Assembly: GCF_032854445.1 (NCBI RefSeq)
Contig: NC_088306.1
Coordinates: 25,763,764-25,827,763, forward strand
Origin: Liolophura sinensis
Taxonomy: Eukaryota; Mollusca; Polyplacophora; Chitonida; Chitonidae
DNA: 64,000 nt
Direction of reading: 5' to 3'
The notes beneath the pieces are model-generated. The model saw nothing but the letters and a program-made list of their open reading frames with translations. It searched no databases and was not told where the DNA came from. The position numbers and the translations under genes are program-made. This document shows positions 1 to 13,600 of this stretch, piece after piece; the first letter of the stretch is position 1, and each line of letters starts with the position of its first letter.

Positions 1-780
1 TGAACAGTCTCTACAGTACAGTCACTGATCTGATCAGTACATGTCTTATCCCTTCCACATCAGTACTTACATGTACTTCTGAACAGTCTCTTCAGTACAG
101 TCACTGATTTGATCAGTACATGTCTTATCCCTTCCACATCAGTACCTACATGTACTTTTGAACAGTCTCTTCAGTACAGTCGCTGATTTGATCAGTACAT
201 GTCTTATCCCTTCCACATCAGTACCTACATGTACTTTTGAACAGTCTCTACAGTACAGTCACTGATCTGATCAGTACATGTCTTATCCCTTCCACATCAC
301 TACCTACATGCACTTCTGAACAGTCTCTACAGTACAGTCACTGATCTGATCAGTACATGTCTTATCCCTTCCACATCAGTACTTACATGTACTTCTGAAC
401 AGTCTCTTCAGTACAGTCACTGATCTGATCAGTACATGTCTTATCCCTTCCACATCAGTACCTACATGTACTTTTGAACAGTCTCTTCAGTACAGTCACT
501 GATTTGATCAGTACTTGGCTTATCCCCTTCCACATCAGTACCTACATGTACTTCTGAACAGTCTCTACAGTACAGTCACTGATCTGATCAGTACTTGGCT
601 TATCCCTTCCACATCACTACCTACATGTACTTTTGAACAGTCTCTTCAGTACAGTCAGTGATTTGATCAGCACTTGGCTTATCCCCTTCCACATCAGTAC
701 CTACATGTACTTTTGAACAGTCTCTACAGTACAGTCACTGATTTGATCAGTGCTTGGCTTATCCCTTCCACATTGGTAGC
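1..780. repeat. 79-bp tandem satellite, about 10 copies
   Basis: The block TGAACAGTCTC recurs at 1, 80, 159 and 238 and onward to about 715, giving a period of 79 bp. Copies differ by scattered substitutions (for example ACATGT versus CTTGGC after the TGATCAGTA core). The array is cut by the left edge of the window, so its true length is unknown. It lies downstream of the ECT2 stop codon. No coding role is supported; the ORF across 674-922 is only a by-product. Confidence 0.9.
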
Positions 781-1114
781 AAGCAAGTACACATGTAACA
801 AGATTGTCAATTTTAAAGTCTTATTTATTTCATTTTTTTTGTTTTGTTTTTTTTGTCAGATAACTTTAAGCCCCATAATCAAGAATTTCTGTTTTAATAT
901 ACGATGGCAGCCAGTATATTAAGGTTGAAGGAAACTGGAGTAAACCGCCTCTGGCTAGTTATTTTGTTCGACTTTTCCACACCGGACACACTTAACCACG
1001 GGTTCAACATTTCATAAAAGACTGCACTGCAGAGCACCATCAACCACTTCTTGTCACCTTGACATCAAGAGTAATAGAGGTAGAAGAATATTGAAAAAAC
1101 TCTGTCGTGAGAAG

Positions 1115-1445
1115 CGACTGGTATTGAATGTATGCTTAGGTTTCTACATCATACTTCACAATTTTCCAGTCATATGACAATGAGGAGTCATTAGCTGTGT
1201 GTACATATACTGTGTCTTCTTCTGGCAGGGCAAGTCCATGCTGCCAAAGTGTTGCCGTCACTGAAATATCGTGCGGAAGACACCAGACATGACACCCCAC
1301 CCAGTCACATTATACTGACACCAGAACAACCAGTCCTGTTTCCTTGTTCTAACCACTCAGTACTGAGTGCCAAGCAAGGCAGTAACAAGTACCAATTTAA
1401 AGTCTAGCATGACCCTACTACTGGTATTGAGCCCGTGTAGATGGC
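1115..1445 (-). mobile_element. SINE, TCACTCAC-tail superfamily (variant C), antisense
   Basis: The block reads, on the plus strand, TTTCCAGTCATATGACAATGAGGAGTCATTA, then a body with CCAGACATGACACC and CAAGCAAGGCAGTAACAAGTACC, then a reversed B-box-like GTATTGAGCCCG. The same order is seen at 19080-19345, 19950-20250 and 54895-55170. Its tRNA-like head reaches into the predicted last coding exon of ECT2. Confidence 0.7.
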
Positions 1446-1602
1446 TACCTGCACGGAAAAGGCGCCCAGGCTGACGGTGTCGCTATCAGGAAATCCGTCC
1501 TCGTGTATGTTGGTGAGGCTGCTCAGCGGGGAGCTGGCATCCTAAAAGGGAACATGGAAATACACAAGGTATTAAATTCACATGGTCGATTAACTGAAAT
1601 GA

Positions 1603-1641
<39 letters not shown>

Positions 1642-4600
1642 TATGAACATATATAAATCTACATTTCTTATTTTCTATACTTATCTAAAAAAAATGAATG
1701 CTCATTTACACAGACTCTCTATAGTAAACATTTATATATGGTGATTTACCAGTACATCAATAGAGGACAAAATACCTATTCAGTATTGCTTCAGACTTTA
1801 ATGTTATTTCCAACATTATTCCATTACATCAAAAAAACAAACAAGGCCTCATACTTTTTTTTTTGGAATTTGGGCATCCTTTCACTAAATTAATTTGGGC
1901 TAAAATAGTTTTAGATATTAAGAAACCTTAACTTAATGTCTCACATTATTAAAAGACCAACTTATGATGTCAATATCACTAATAAATAAGTCAGTGTACA
2001 TGAATATCAGGATTTTATTGAAGTGAAATTTACAGACAGTATTCCTCAAAATTTGGGCATCTCCAGGTTATCAAAATGTCCTTATATTAGGCCCCAACAG
2101 GACAGCCATATATGTATCTCCTGGGCAGTTCCACCACATTGTTTAAACCGAAAAAGTCAGAAAAAAGAAATACTTCTTTTGTTTCTTACCGTGAGGTCGA
2201 TACTACTGGCTAGTCGCCGCCCTCTCAAGTCACTGCCCGGCGTGCCCATATAGGTATTGGTCTCAGGTGGAAACTGGCTGAACATGTTGGACATGTTGGA
2301 AATTGCACGTTTCAACTTTCGAGGGGTCTTGTTAAACGAGAAAGCCCTGCTCACTCGTTTACCAAATCTGTGAAAATGAAAAACAAACTAATTTATATCC
2401 CATACTAAACAAATAGAAGAGGCTATATTGGTGTTGCCTAATATTACTTTTGGAATTTCGACAGTTGTATTTTCTGGTTCTTTCTCTCATTCTTACTTGA
2501 ATGCCTTGCTGATAGAGTTAGTTCCCATATCTGTCATGTCGATGTTGAACTCTTTTCCATCCACCTGGGTCATTAAATTCTCCTGGAAAATACAATGTTC
2601 AACTGTGAACAACTTAGATAGCATGATTTGTGTACTTTAAACTTTGTTTTGGCCAGACATTCAGAGTAAAATTTAAGTTTCATTGTGAGTTGGAGTTTCG
2701 CATGAAACATAAACATGTAGTTGACAATATTTAACATTTTAAAAATAGCCAAGTTTAGGTGCTTTTTCCTAAGTTTAGATGTTCTTTTCCCAAGTTTATA
2801 CCACGGCGATAGCAAATTTATTTTCACTTTTACAGGCAAACCAACATTAAAAAACCAAAAATGAAATAAACATAAAATAGAAGATCTAAATTTTTATTGT
2901 GTCTGATCCTAATATTTTGAAAGCTTTCCAATCACAAAGATCACCAAGTCTTTAACTGCAACAATTGTTGATACAGTCCACCTTACCCACAAATTAAATG
3001 ATTTTTTAGTTATACTTTAGTTTTTGTACCCTTGTACCCTTTGTAACAAAAAGCAAAATTGGTAAGGCCAATAAACTTTAATTTAAAAAAAGAATGGCCC
3101 CATAATTCTTTAAAATTAAAAGTACAATAATAAAGAAGATCAACCTGCAAACACATGCATAAAGATACTAACATAATCTGCCCTGCACATGGTGTTTGCC
3201 ATATTTTTACTCAGTGCTGTCAGAAAGTCCATTTTCTTTGTCTCATCACAGTCTATTGTAAAACTGTACAATTTTTCCTTGAATTCACTGTTGTTTCTGC
3301 AGATCAGTGCAAAGGCATTCCGACATTCTGCAAGGGAAAACAAAAAACGCGCACATGTGAAATATGAAAATATATTTTTCTTCAAAAAATTGGAAATGGC
3401 TTTGATTGTGGATAAGAATTCATTGAAAAAGAGCAAAAACACTGAAAAAACCAAACCCCTAACACAAAAAAAACACAAAAAACACAGAAGAAAATTATGA
3501 GCCATTACAAATTTAACACAGTTATACCATCTGATTCCACAACATTGAGGACTCTTTTGACAGAGGTCAGGGGCATCATCTCTAAGTGTTTGAAGGCCTT
3601 CTGCGGGGTTTTGTGGGGGGTTTTGTGATGCGGGGACTTCATCTGGTTCAGAGCCTTCATCCGTCGCTTACAGATCTAAGGAAAACAGAAATACAACAGG
3701 CTTATCAGTGCCAAAACTTAACAATTGCCCACTTACCCTAGGTGACTGAACAGAAATGAAGGCAATCAAAATCTCTCTCATCAGTTGCCTGTATTGAGAG
3801 AGGAAATTTTTCAAAGCACTGCTAAATCATTTCACTCTGTTTAAATGAATGGGCAAGCTTTTTCTAGAAGTTACCAGATTTTCTAGTGAGTCAACACCTA
3901 TGAGGGCATTCAGTCTTTGAAAACCACTTGCCCTTCCGACAACTACCTCGAAAAGTTGACTTTCAACAATGAACTTATCATAGTGGCTGAAAACAAAAGC
4001 CTTATTAATAAAACATATCTGCTCCCATTTTTTGTAAGGTACAAGAAACAGATTAACACTCCAAATCTGTAAAAATGAAGAACAAAATGGAGCATGGATT
4101 ATGAGAAATCCTAAGATGATAGGACATTCATAATTATATTGAGGCGGCACTGTCTTCATGGTGTGCACACAGTGTGAACATTGGTGTGCACACCATGTTT
4201 AGAGTGAGTGAGTGCTTAAGTTTTAATGTTATACTTAATAATTTTTCATCACATGAAGAGGAAGAGCCCTTAAGTGTGTGATGCAATCTGCCACCTTTTA
4301 TGCAGGGCTCTTTTATCTGGTGCCACTCACCAAACAAAAAAAGTTTACTTCATAACGGCAAGCTAAAAATGCAAATATCCCTAATTATGCACAATGAGTA
4401 AATCCCCAACAGCAAGCTAAAAGCAAATGCGTGTAATGACCCCGAAGCCTCTGACCAGTGCAGTCGCTGTCAGTTCAAGTCCAGCTCAGTGGGAAGGTCT
4501 GCAGCAACCTGCGGATGGTCGTGGGTTTCCCCTCCGGCTCTGCCCAGTTTCCTCCCACCATAATGCTGGTCGCCGTCATATAAGTGAAATATTCTTGAGT

Positions 4601-7600
4601 ACGGCGTAAAACACCAATCAAATAAATAACAAAAAAGCAAATGCTGCAATTAAAAAAAAATATCAAGTTACAGCCCCAAGTGGGAGAATTTGTCCTTAAA
4701 ATGTAGAAATCCCACATGAAATAGCTGAGAAATTTTCTCCACGAGTGACACACATTGTCAGGTCCAAACCATTGCATTCTCAAACATCATGAATTCTCAG
4801 TCGCTGCAGTACTCACCTCAAGGCTGTCAGAAAAGAGAAACAGGCTGAGGTGGTCTCCCCTTCCACTTAGTCCCCCGCTGATCTCCATCACGTCTATCCT
4901 CATTTCAAAGTTACGATGGAAGGACAACAAGTTGGGCTGCGGACCAAAAGATACAGTAGATGAAAGTGAAAGTGAAAATACAGCAATCAAAATGCACTTC
5001 AGGAATACTGTGTTTAACAATGGAAGCTTAGCTCTACTGGCTGTTGCTATGTGGTTGGCTCCAGGGGCCTCTTGCATAAAGCCAATGTAGGCTAAGTGCA
5101 CAGTGACCACAATGATCACATATGTTTTCAGCATGTGTCTCCATGGTAGTTACAATCAACTTAGCCTACAATCACTTTGTACAAGCAGCCCCAGGATTGC
5201 AAGGCAGTCTTATTAGACTTAGTCTTATCTCATGGAATAATTCCTGAACTAATTTTTTAATTTAATCTTTTTAAATTTTGTCATGTAAAGTCAAAGTCAA
5301 ACTCTAGGTATTGAAATAAAAATCCCTAAAGTAACTGTTGTTACATTTGTAACAGAGTAGTAAACTGTTTGAAAATGAGGCCTAAGTCTGACTTTCGTCT
5401 ATGACAGCTTCATCATCCCGAAGTGAGATCTTTTATTCATTTGGCAGCTGCCCTTTTATTGGCAAAGTAAACAGTGCACAGTGATCATCAGATTTTCAAT
5501 GCATATTAACACTGCATTTCAGCGAATGGTTTACAGGCAGCGAAATTTGGCCTGCCGGCGAAACCCAGAAATCGGTTACGTCTTTTCCGCCTCGCCTAAC
5601 CGATCATTTGGTTACGCCACGTATGTTTATCAACCCGATCGGTTACGCTAATTGTTTATGTGGTTTATGTTTCAGGCATCATTATGGATCATTAATAAAA
5701 GTATTCAGCTCAATGTTATGTTTGTTTTTCTTTTCTATATCTAGCAGCTCATACCGTATGGTTGGTGAACAACAGAAAGAGAAATTTTACACTCACACGG
5801 TGTTTCAACGTTGTGTGTTGCCTGGTTGGTACTTGACTCCTGTGGCACATTTTTACGTGAAATTCCGTTATACAGGCTTATATGTTTGCAATATGCCCAG
5901 TCCAACATTAAGTACTTCCAGTAAGTGTCATTACGGTATTGGCGAGCGAGTTTGGTATCCCTGATTACTGATAATTAACGCAGTTTCCAACGCACGTGGT
6001 GTGAGTCTTACCACAGTGATATATATATATATACTTGCTACAGGGCCGGGAGAGACCTTGACGTCACAGGCCTATGCGTCACAGGCCTGTGCTCTAAATC
6101 AGAACACAGCCAGTGAGGTCCCGTAAGGGTTCCATCAATCTGTACGGTAGACTCGACTAATTTGGGCTCGAGTAGCAGTTAAACTACATGTACATGAAAA
6201 GGTAACCTTGTTTTATTTACTTGCGTGATCGTGAAAAGATAAGTCAAAATAAATAATTTGAGTATTATCTCAAAGCCTGTAAAGCATATATGAATGATTA
6301 CATTTCCATGTGACCAGCACAGGCAGCTGGCTGTGGCTGAAATTGATGTTTCTATTTTTAGACGCGTTGCCATACTGGCCGCGTTGTGATTATGAAAGCT
6401 GTTCAGTCCAGTTTATCTAATGCACACTGACTCTAAGGACGTTCTCGTTGGACAGTTGGCCTAACCGATTTTCCGGTTAGCCAAATTGAACCGCACGTAA
6501 CCGTTGCGCGACCGACGGTTTCGTTCGCGCCAAATTTCGCTGCCTGGGTTTAGTATTTCATCCTCAAAATCAATGACAACACAGCTGTGTATACCCTGGA
6601 CAAAATCTTGTAGACAATACAACCAGCCAGGCAGTAGATTTATTTATTTGACTGGTGTTTTACGCCATACCCAAGAATATTTCACTTATACGACGGCGGC
6701 CAGCATTATGGTAGGAGGAAACCGGGCAGAGCCCTGGGGAAACCCACGACCATCTGCAGGTTGCTGAGAGACCTTCCCACGTACGGCCGGAGAGGAAGGC
6801 AGCCAGGCAGTAGACACTCTTACAGATAAAATCACCTACCGGACAGTTGTCTATATCATAGACAATATCAAACATGGCCACTTTCCCTTCTATTTTCCGC
6901 TTGTCTTCATTGATGTGTCTGAAAATAAAAATTATGACAGGCTCAAAACATTGGCTCTTTAAAACAAAATTTTAAGAATTAAAACTTTATAATCTTTAAT
7001 AACAAATTTAGTAATCCACACTTAATGTCAGCATCAGTAATTTTGTTTCTTCATTTTCTACAGGCTGAAGGCTGACTTCTAAGCTCCTTTGAAGAGTTTG
7101 GGCAAAATTTTTCTGAAAAGATCGTTCAGAGGTGGTCAAATCATCTTACGTCATGGCTTCCTTGAGGGCCGCTAAGGCTTTTTCCACTTTTCCATGGTCA
7201 GCATTGGACTTGTTTGTATGCTTAAGAATATCTGTAAAACAGAACAAAAATTGGTTGAAAAAAAAAAAAACAAAAACAAAAAAACATAAAAACATTCTCT
7301 ATATCTGCAAAAAAAAAATATATACATATATAATCATAAAAAAATCTTTTAATAATGTTTTGCTTGTTTACTTATTGTTTTAATATTCCTGTATTTCTGA
7401 TTTGTACTAAAAATTGCATTTTCAAAAGCACATACAAGTCTTCCTGGTAAAACATTAATAACAGTTCATAAAAAATCATTGTAAAAGGTTGCCCTGTATT
7501 AAAGGTGGATGACAATCAGAATCTAGGAAAATGTGTCACATGAAAATTGCAAAACACACACACAGTATTTCAGTCAAACTACAACAGTTTTCAGCTTGAG

Positions 7601-10600
7601 GCATTCTAACTGCAGATAAATGCTGCCTCACTGAAATGCCATTCTGGTCAGACTGTACTGACATTAGGTCAAAAAATAGAACAGTAGGGTTGCATTGTAC
7701 CAACAAGAAAGTATCAATATAGCCAAATAAAAATCTTTGAGATGACACAAAACAGGAATTGAACATTGTCCACTGAATAACAGTTGAAAGCCACTCTAAC
7801 CACTCGGGTGCTATAATGCAATAGTCTGCAAATCAGTTAAAGCTCACCATTTAATAACAACATGACACTTGGCAATCTCTGTACAGGTCGAATCAGAAGC
7901 TCCTGTAGAGTCTGTCTGCCACACTCAGGTTTTGTCAAACACCTCTGAAAGAAGATCAATGCATTAGTTCAATGTTTTTAAAACTGACCTAAGGTCACAC
8001 ATGATATATGTCACATTTTTACACCTGTGACTTCAAGTCCAGCTCATGCTGGCTTCCTCTCCGCTCATACGTGGGAAGGTCAACCAGCAGCCTGCAGATG
8101 GTCGTGGGTTTCCCCCAGGTTCTGCACAGTTTCCTCCCACCATAATGCTGGCTGCTGTCGTATATGTGAAATATTCTTGAGTACAGCGTAGAACACCAAT
8201 CAAATAAATAAATAAATAAAAATTTTAAACATTTTTACACAACTGTCCTCATACAGTATGGTGCATTTTTACTTTTTTATTTATGTGTATTAATTAATTT
8301 GACTTATGTTTTAATCAGGGGCCTCCATGGCCTAGTGGTTAGCCTGCTAGCGCAGCACAATGCCCCGGGAGTCTCTCACCAATGCGACTGCTATGAGTTC
8401 AAGTTCAACTCATGCTGGCTTAATCTCTGATCGTACGTAGGAAGGTCTGCCAGCAATGTGCACAAGGTTGTGGGTTTCCCCCGGGCTATGCCTGGTTTAT
8501 TCCCACTATAATGTTGGCCATTGTGGCATAAGTGAAAAATTCTTGAGTATGGCGTAAACCACAAGTAAATACATGAAAAAAATGTTTCAGTTCACACTGA
8601 ACAATACCTCTTACATGTGCTGAGGTTTATGAATGGAGGAAACTGAAATGAACTCGGAAGAAAAGTGAAACTAGCTTGGGGGAATCAGAAAGAGCTTGGA
8701 AAAACCAAAAGGAGCCTGGAGGAATGCAAAAACAGCTTGGAGGAAAGTGAAAGGAGCTTGTAAAAGTCCAAAAAGAGCCTGGAAGAAACTAGAAAAAGCT
8801 TGGAGGAATGCAAAAAGAGCCTGGAGGAAAGTGAAAAGAGCCTAAAGAAACTGAAAAGAGCTTGGAAAAAAACTGGAAAGAGTTTGGAAGAAATTGAAAA
8901 GAGCCTGGAGGAAGCCAAAGAGAGTCTGGAGGAAACCACTCCAACTTACCAGGTAGCTGACACAAAGCCACACCACCAATTGCTGGATCTAAACATGTAG
9001 CTTCACTGAAGAAGTGCTACAAATCTTCTGCAAGAACCCATCAGCTGGTGCTGTCCACTTGTGCACATATTTTGCTGTGTATTTTGGTCAATGTCTTGAC
9101 TGTCACAATGTAGAGGCATAGCGGCTGCAAGGCAGTTTCTTTTGATTACTCACCTTGAGGAAAGCATGGAATCGAGGATTAGCTTTATCACATTTGGCAA
9201 TCATCTCCTTTGTTTTCTCGAAAAAGTTGATAAAAGGAGGGTAGATTTTACCCAGCTTCTCTGCCTGCAATACAGATAAAAAAAAAATTTGACACAGGGA
9301 GTTTAGATCCGATCAAAATTGAAACCTTTTGACACAACGGGCCGAGGGAGTTAGCACACCAGTGCTGCACAATGACCCTGGTGCCTCTCACCAATGCAGT
9401 CTCTGTGAGTTCATGTCCAGCTCATGCTGGCTTCAACTCTGGCTCTGTGGGTGTCCTCCCACCATAATGCTGGCCACCGTTGTATAAGTGAAATATTCTT
9501 GAGTACGGCACAAAACACTGATCAAACAAATAAATACATTTTAACACGAGGCACACAAACTCACAGGTCCAGCAGACAAGCACTAGTCACAAATCTGTTG
9601 CTGATATCTTTGGCCCGGTTTCACAACGCTGTCGCCACACAGTGCCAACTGCATTTGCCATGCTGTCGTAAAATGTCTGAACTATGCGTTACATCAGGTG
9701 CATTATGCAGCTGCTGCATCAAACGGCTTCCAGAAATGCAAGTTATTCAACCTTTGAAATGCGAACATGGCTCCACCTACACAGGCTTTCCAGAATACTT
9801 GCATTTTACGTCACGATTATAAAGATAAACAGTGTGAGAACAAAAACATAACCACAGCCAGGATTTTCTACCCTAAAACATGAGTTTTTGAACTCACATG
9901 TTTAAGGATGACATCGCCAATAGAGTGGTCTTCTCTCCAGTTTGACAGGATCTCAGCGAGCTCATCCCGAATCTTGCAGTGCACTTCATAAATCGGAGGG
10001 ATGTTACCGAAAATAATCTTACTCTCCTGAGGTTTCAGAAGGGGTCCATTATACTGAGATGGTTTTTCGATCTCTTCTTTGAAAACCTAAAAATAAGAAA
10101 AAAAACAAGTATAATTTTCATTACATGTACTATATGCTATTCTAATATGCTAACAAGCTTATAAATGCAGATCAGGTATATGTATGGTGTTTTATGTTGT
10201 CGTTTAGAATTTTTCACTTGTCTGCCAGCAACCTGTGGATAGTTGTGGGCTTCTCCATGGCTCCCCCCAGTTGTTTCCTCCCATCATAATGCTGGCTGCC
10301 ATCGGTTAGATGAAAAATTTTTGAGTACAGCATAAATCAGCAATAAAACAAAAGTTACGTTCTGAAATTGAAAATGGGGCATAAAAAATGAAAGTGGAAA
10401 AAAAAAAAATTAATAACTGAGTCAGCCAAAAAAACTCTTAAAACTACAATTTGAAACTATCCAAAGAAACGGAATTCAGAAGTAAGAATTCTGAAAAAAA
10501 AACTGAATTACATATACAGTATTCTGAGTAAATGTACAATTTATTGAAGTATTGAAAAATCCACCTGTCTGGATTGGACCTGGCTGACTTGATTCTGGTA

Positions 10601-13600
10601 CCTATGCCTGATCCACTTTATGTGGACGCATCTTGTGCATTGTCCTACCTTCAGAATTGTCTCTAAAATGCCCACATAGTTTTTCTCTGTCTGTAGAAGT
10701 TCTGTGACAACTTGAAACCTGGGGCTGGCCTTTGTCGTGCTCTGAGGTTTGGGCGGAGAATCAGCAAGTGGCTGGGTCGTGTCTGAAATGGTCCCAGAGG
10801 GGGAGAGAATGATTTGCTGTTATCAATTAACATTCAAAGCTATGATGTTCCAAGTCAATTTGATCTGTCAGTCCTGAGAGCATATATGATTAAAATATTG
10901 CAATAACAACCGGCTCGCCTCAGCAAAAATGAATTTATTAACTTTGTTTTCGGGACACCAGATGATTTTCATTTCATAAGCCACTTCAGGGCCAGCTGCC
11001 TAATGGGAAAGAAAATCAGTGAACAATTCAAGGCTCTGTCTATTTTTCTACCCTGTACAATTTCAACGTTTCTGCTGAATTAGTCTGAATTTCAAACAAA
11101 GAAGTATTGAAAACTTCCAAAAATTAGAACAAATCTTAAATCAATCTTTTAAATAAGATTCAGAGGAATTAAATCTACCATTTATACACAAATGACATCA
11201 AAAGTTGCCTTTTCATATATTTACTTCCTTTACTGAAGTACATGTACATTGCCACCCTTTAAACTCTTTCACTTTCACTATAGCTTTATGTTTTATTGGT
11301 AGAGGAAACAGGAGTGGTCATGGCAAGCAATTCATTTATGGAAACAAAGGCTAGGGAATAAGAGTAAAATAATACAAAAATATACCAACCTTGAAGAAAA
11401 CTGGACTTTTCTGGCGTTCCTGAGGCATCAAGGAAGGAGTTGGGGCTCATGGAGACTCGCTCAAATGAAGGGCGTTTGGCATACATGAAAGGGGAGTCTA
11501 TTTCACCCTCTGATGCCAAGAGAGCGATATTCTCCTTGAGCCTCTTTCGTTTCCGAGCTTTCGACATCGCTGAGGTAGGGGTAAACTTGTTCACGTTCTG
11601 GGGTTCTTGCTACAAAGTTACCACACACACAGCACTATAATAACACCACATCAGCAACTTTTCTGATTAGAAATCAAGCAAAATTTGTCATTTGAGAAAT
11701 GCTAAACAAAGTTTTAGGTGAAATACAGTAATTTATGTATAAGATTGGTGTTTGCAGATTCCCAGGCTGGTAATGATTGATTGATTGACAGACTGACTGG
11801 TGTCATGTGATGTACTTCACTTATACCACTACAGCCTGGTTTACAGAAGGTAAGAGAAAGTGGAGTGACTGAGCTACATGTAACCTGTCCCGCATGCAAT
11901 GGACACAAAAATTGTGTACTGCATATGAAATAAGAGTGTGTTTCTCAGATGCAAAACAACTAAAGAGTAAAATATCTCATGAGAATGGACTCTAACATGG
12001 AATCACATAAAATGTTTTCCAACTTTTATTAACTTTAATTTGAAAACTAGGAGCATCCTTGGGTGGAATTCTACAAACCTTATGTTCATCAAATAAATAC
12101 ATAGTTTCATCTGCACATGCCCCGATCTGAATACTGGCCCAGAACCACTGAAAAAGAAAGTAACATATTAATAAAGAAAAAAGAAAGTAACAAATTAATA
12201 AATAAAAAAGTAACAAATTAATAAAGAAAATAAAAAGAAACTTGTTACTCATTTTACACAACTATGACAACTATGACAGGCTTTCAGTGCTGAATCACTT
12301 TGAACCAACACATCTGTAAAAGGTGGAATGTTTTTAATTTCCTGTGGAAAACAATCTCTGAAATCAGTATTAAGACTGATACACAGGCCTGAAAGTTTTA
12401 GGTAATATAATCTAATGTCCATTTTATTTGTTTTTGAAAGCCTGGACGGTCCTATAAAAAAAACTTCCACTGCTATATTTCCCAGAATGGAATACAATGA
12501 AAATCTCACCTCTAGTCGCACAACAAACTGCGGGGTGGAAATGGGAGGTAACTCTTTGACTGCGTGGTCATCTACCACCAAATGTGTGCTGTCTTCGTGA
12601 CCAATAGGGGCCAGCGTTCCACCTACAAGGGAGACAAACACAATACCAAGTCTTCATTGGCTATAACAGTTTATAACAGGGGCGTTTCACGTTCCAACTC
12701 TTTAGTCGTTGAAGGTTAAAACAGTCATACAGTATCATGTGCCCTGTCAAAACGGATACCCAGCCTGTGTAGTCATTAATTTACCTATTACTTACCTCCC
12801 TGTGTTCCCGAAGCACAGATGACCTCTCTTTCCTTTAGAAACCTGTTCACAAGTTCACAAGTGTTCAGTCGCTCAATTTTCTCCATCGTTCATCTACTCT
12901 GAATAACTTTCTGCCAAACTTCTTTTCAGGCGACCATGTTACAGTAATGTGATCCCGCAATAGACGTCTAACATTTTTTACAGATCACATGATAGGATTT
13001 TTATTACCTTTAGTGATAAAGGAGTTTGAACTGGAAACTCTCCTATTAGGCATGGCAAGTAAATATCAGTACTTCTCACCTGCCAGTTTTGATGAAAGTC
13101 AAAATTTTAATTGTAATTCAAAAGCTTAGTTTTGAAATGTGTGGTGCCTTACACGACGAAGTGCTTTTGGTGAAATATAAACACACTGTTAACCTCAAGC
13201 ATCATAAACTCCACATTCTGTTGAAGTTTTAAATTTGCACCTCTGTCAAAACATGCTTTGTTGAATCACACAATAAAAATTCTTCACCATTCCTTCATCT
13301 TCTTATTCGTCTTTAAAAGTTCAGTTTTACACATATAAAAGGTAATTCTTTACCATTCTCCAAGGTCATCTCTTCCACATGCTTTTTCTCTTCTTCTGAG
13401 AAACCATGAAAACTTAAAAAGCATTTGTAGAATGGTTTCATTCGGTGCTTCATCTGAAAAAACATCACACAATGTTTCAACGGGGTTATCTTCAGGAGCT
13501 ATTCCATAACTTTGATAATTAGTTAATATATGCATCCTCTTAAAATACAAGACGATTTTCATCACCACTTCTGCATGGAAATAACAGCTGATCTCAATTC

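Noticed and set aside
1-780. CRISPR-like regular spacing
   Set aside because: Whole units are repeated with no unique spacers, and the DNA is clearly animal nuclear sequence.
3145-3172. Alternative ECT2 donor CAG|GTTGATC at 3144-3143 extending the exon to VSIFMHVFAG
   Set aside because: It joins the next exon out of frame and hits a stop, whereas the GTTAGT donor at 3172-3171 keeps the frame and the vertebrate-like RADYENL junction.
5608-5964. 118-codon ORF inside the TIR transposon as a possible transposase
   Set aside because: Too short and without recognisable transposase motifs; the element looks non-autonomous.
8800-9000. Plus-strand ORF with heptad-like SLEESEK repeats, resembling a coiled coil
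   Set aside because: It is produced by a 21-bp purine-rich tandem repeat in an ECT2 intron; there is no splice context or unique sequence.
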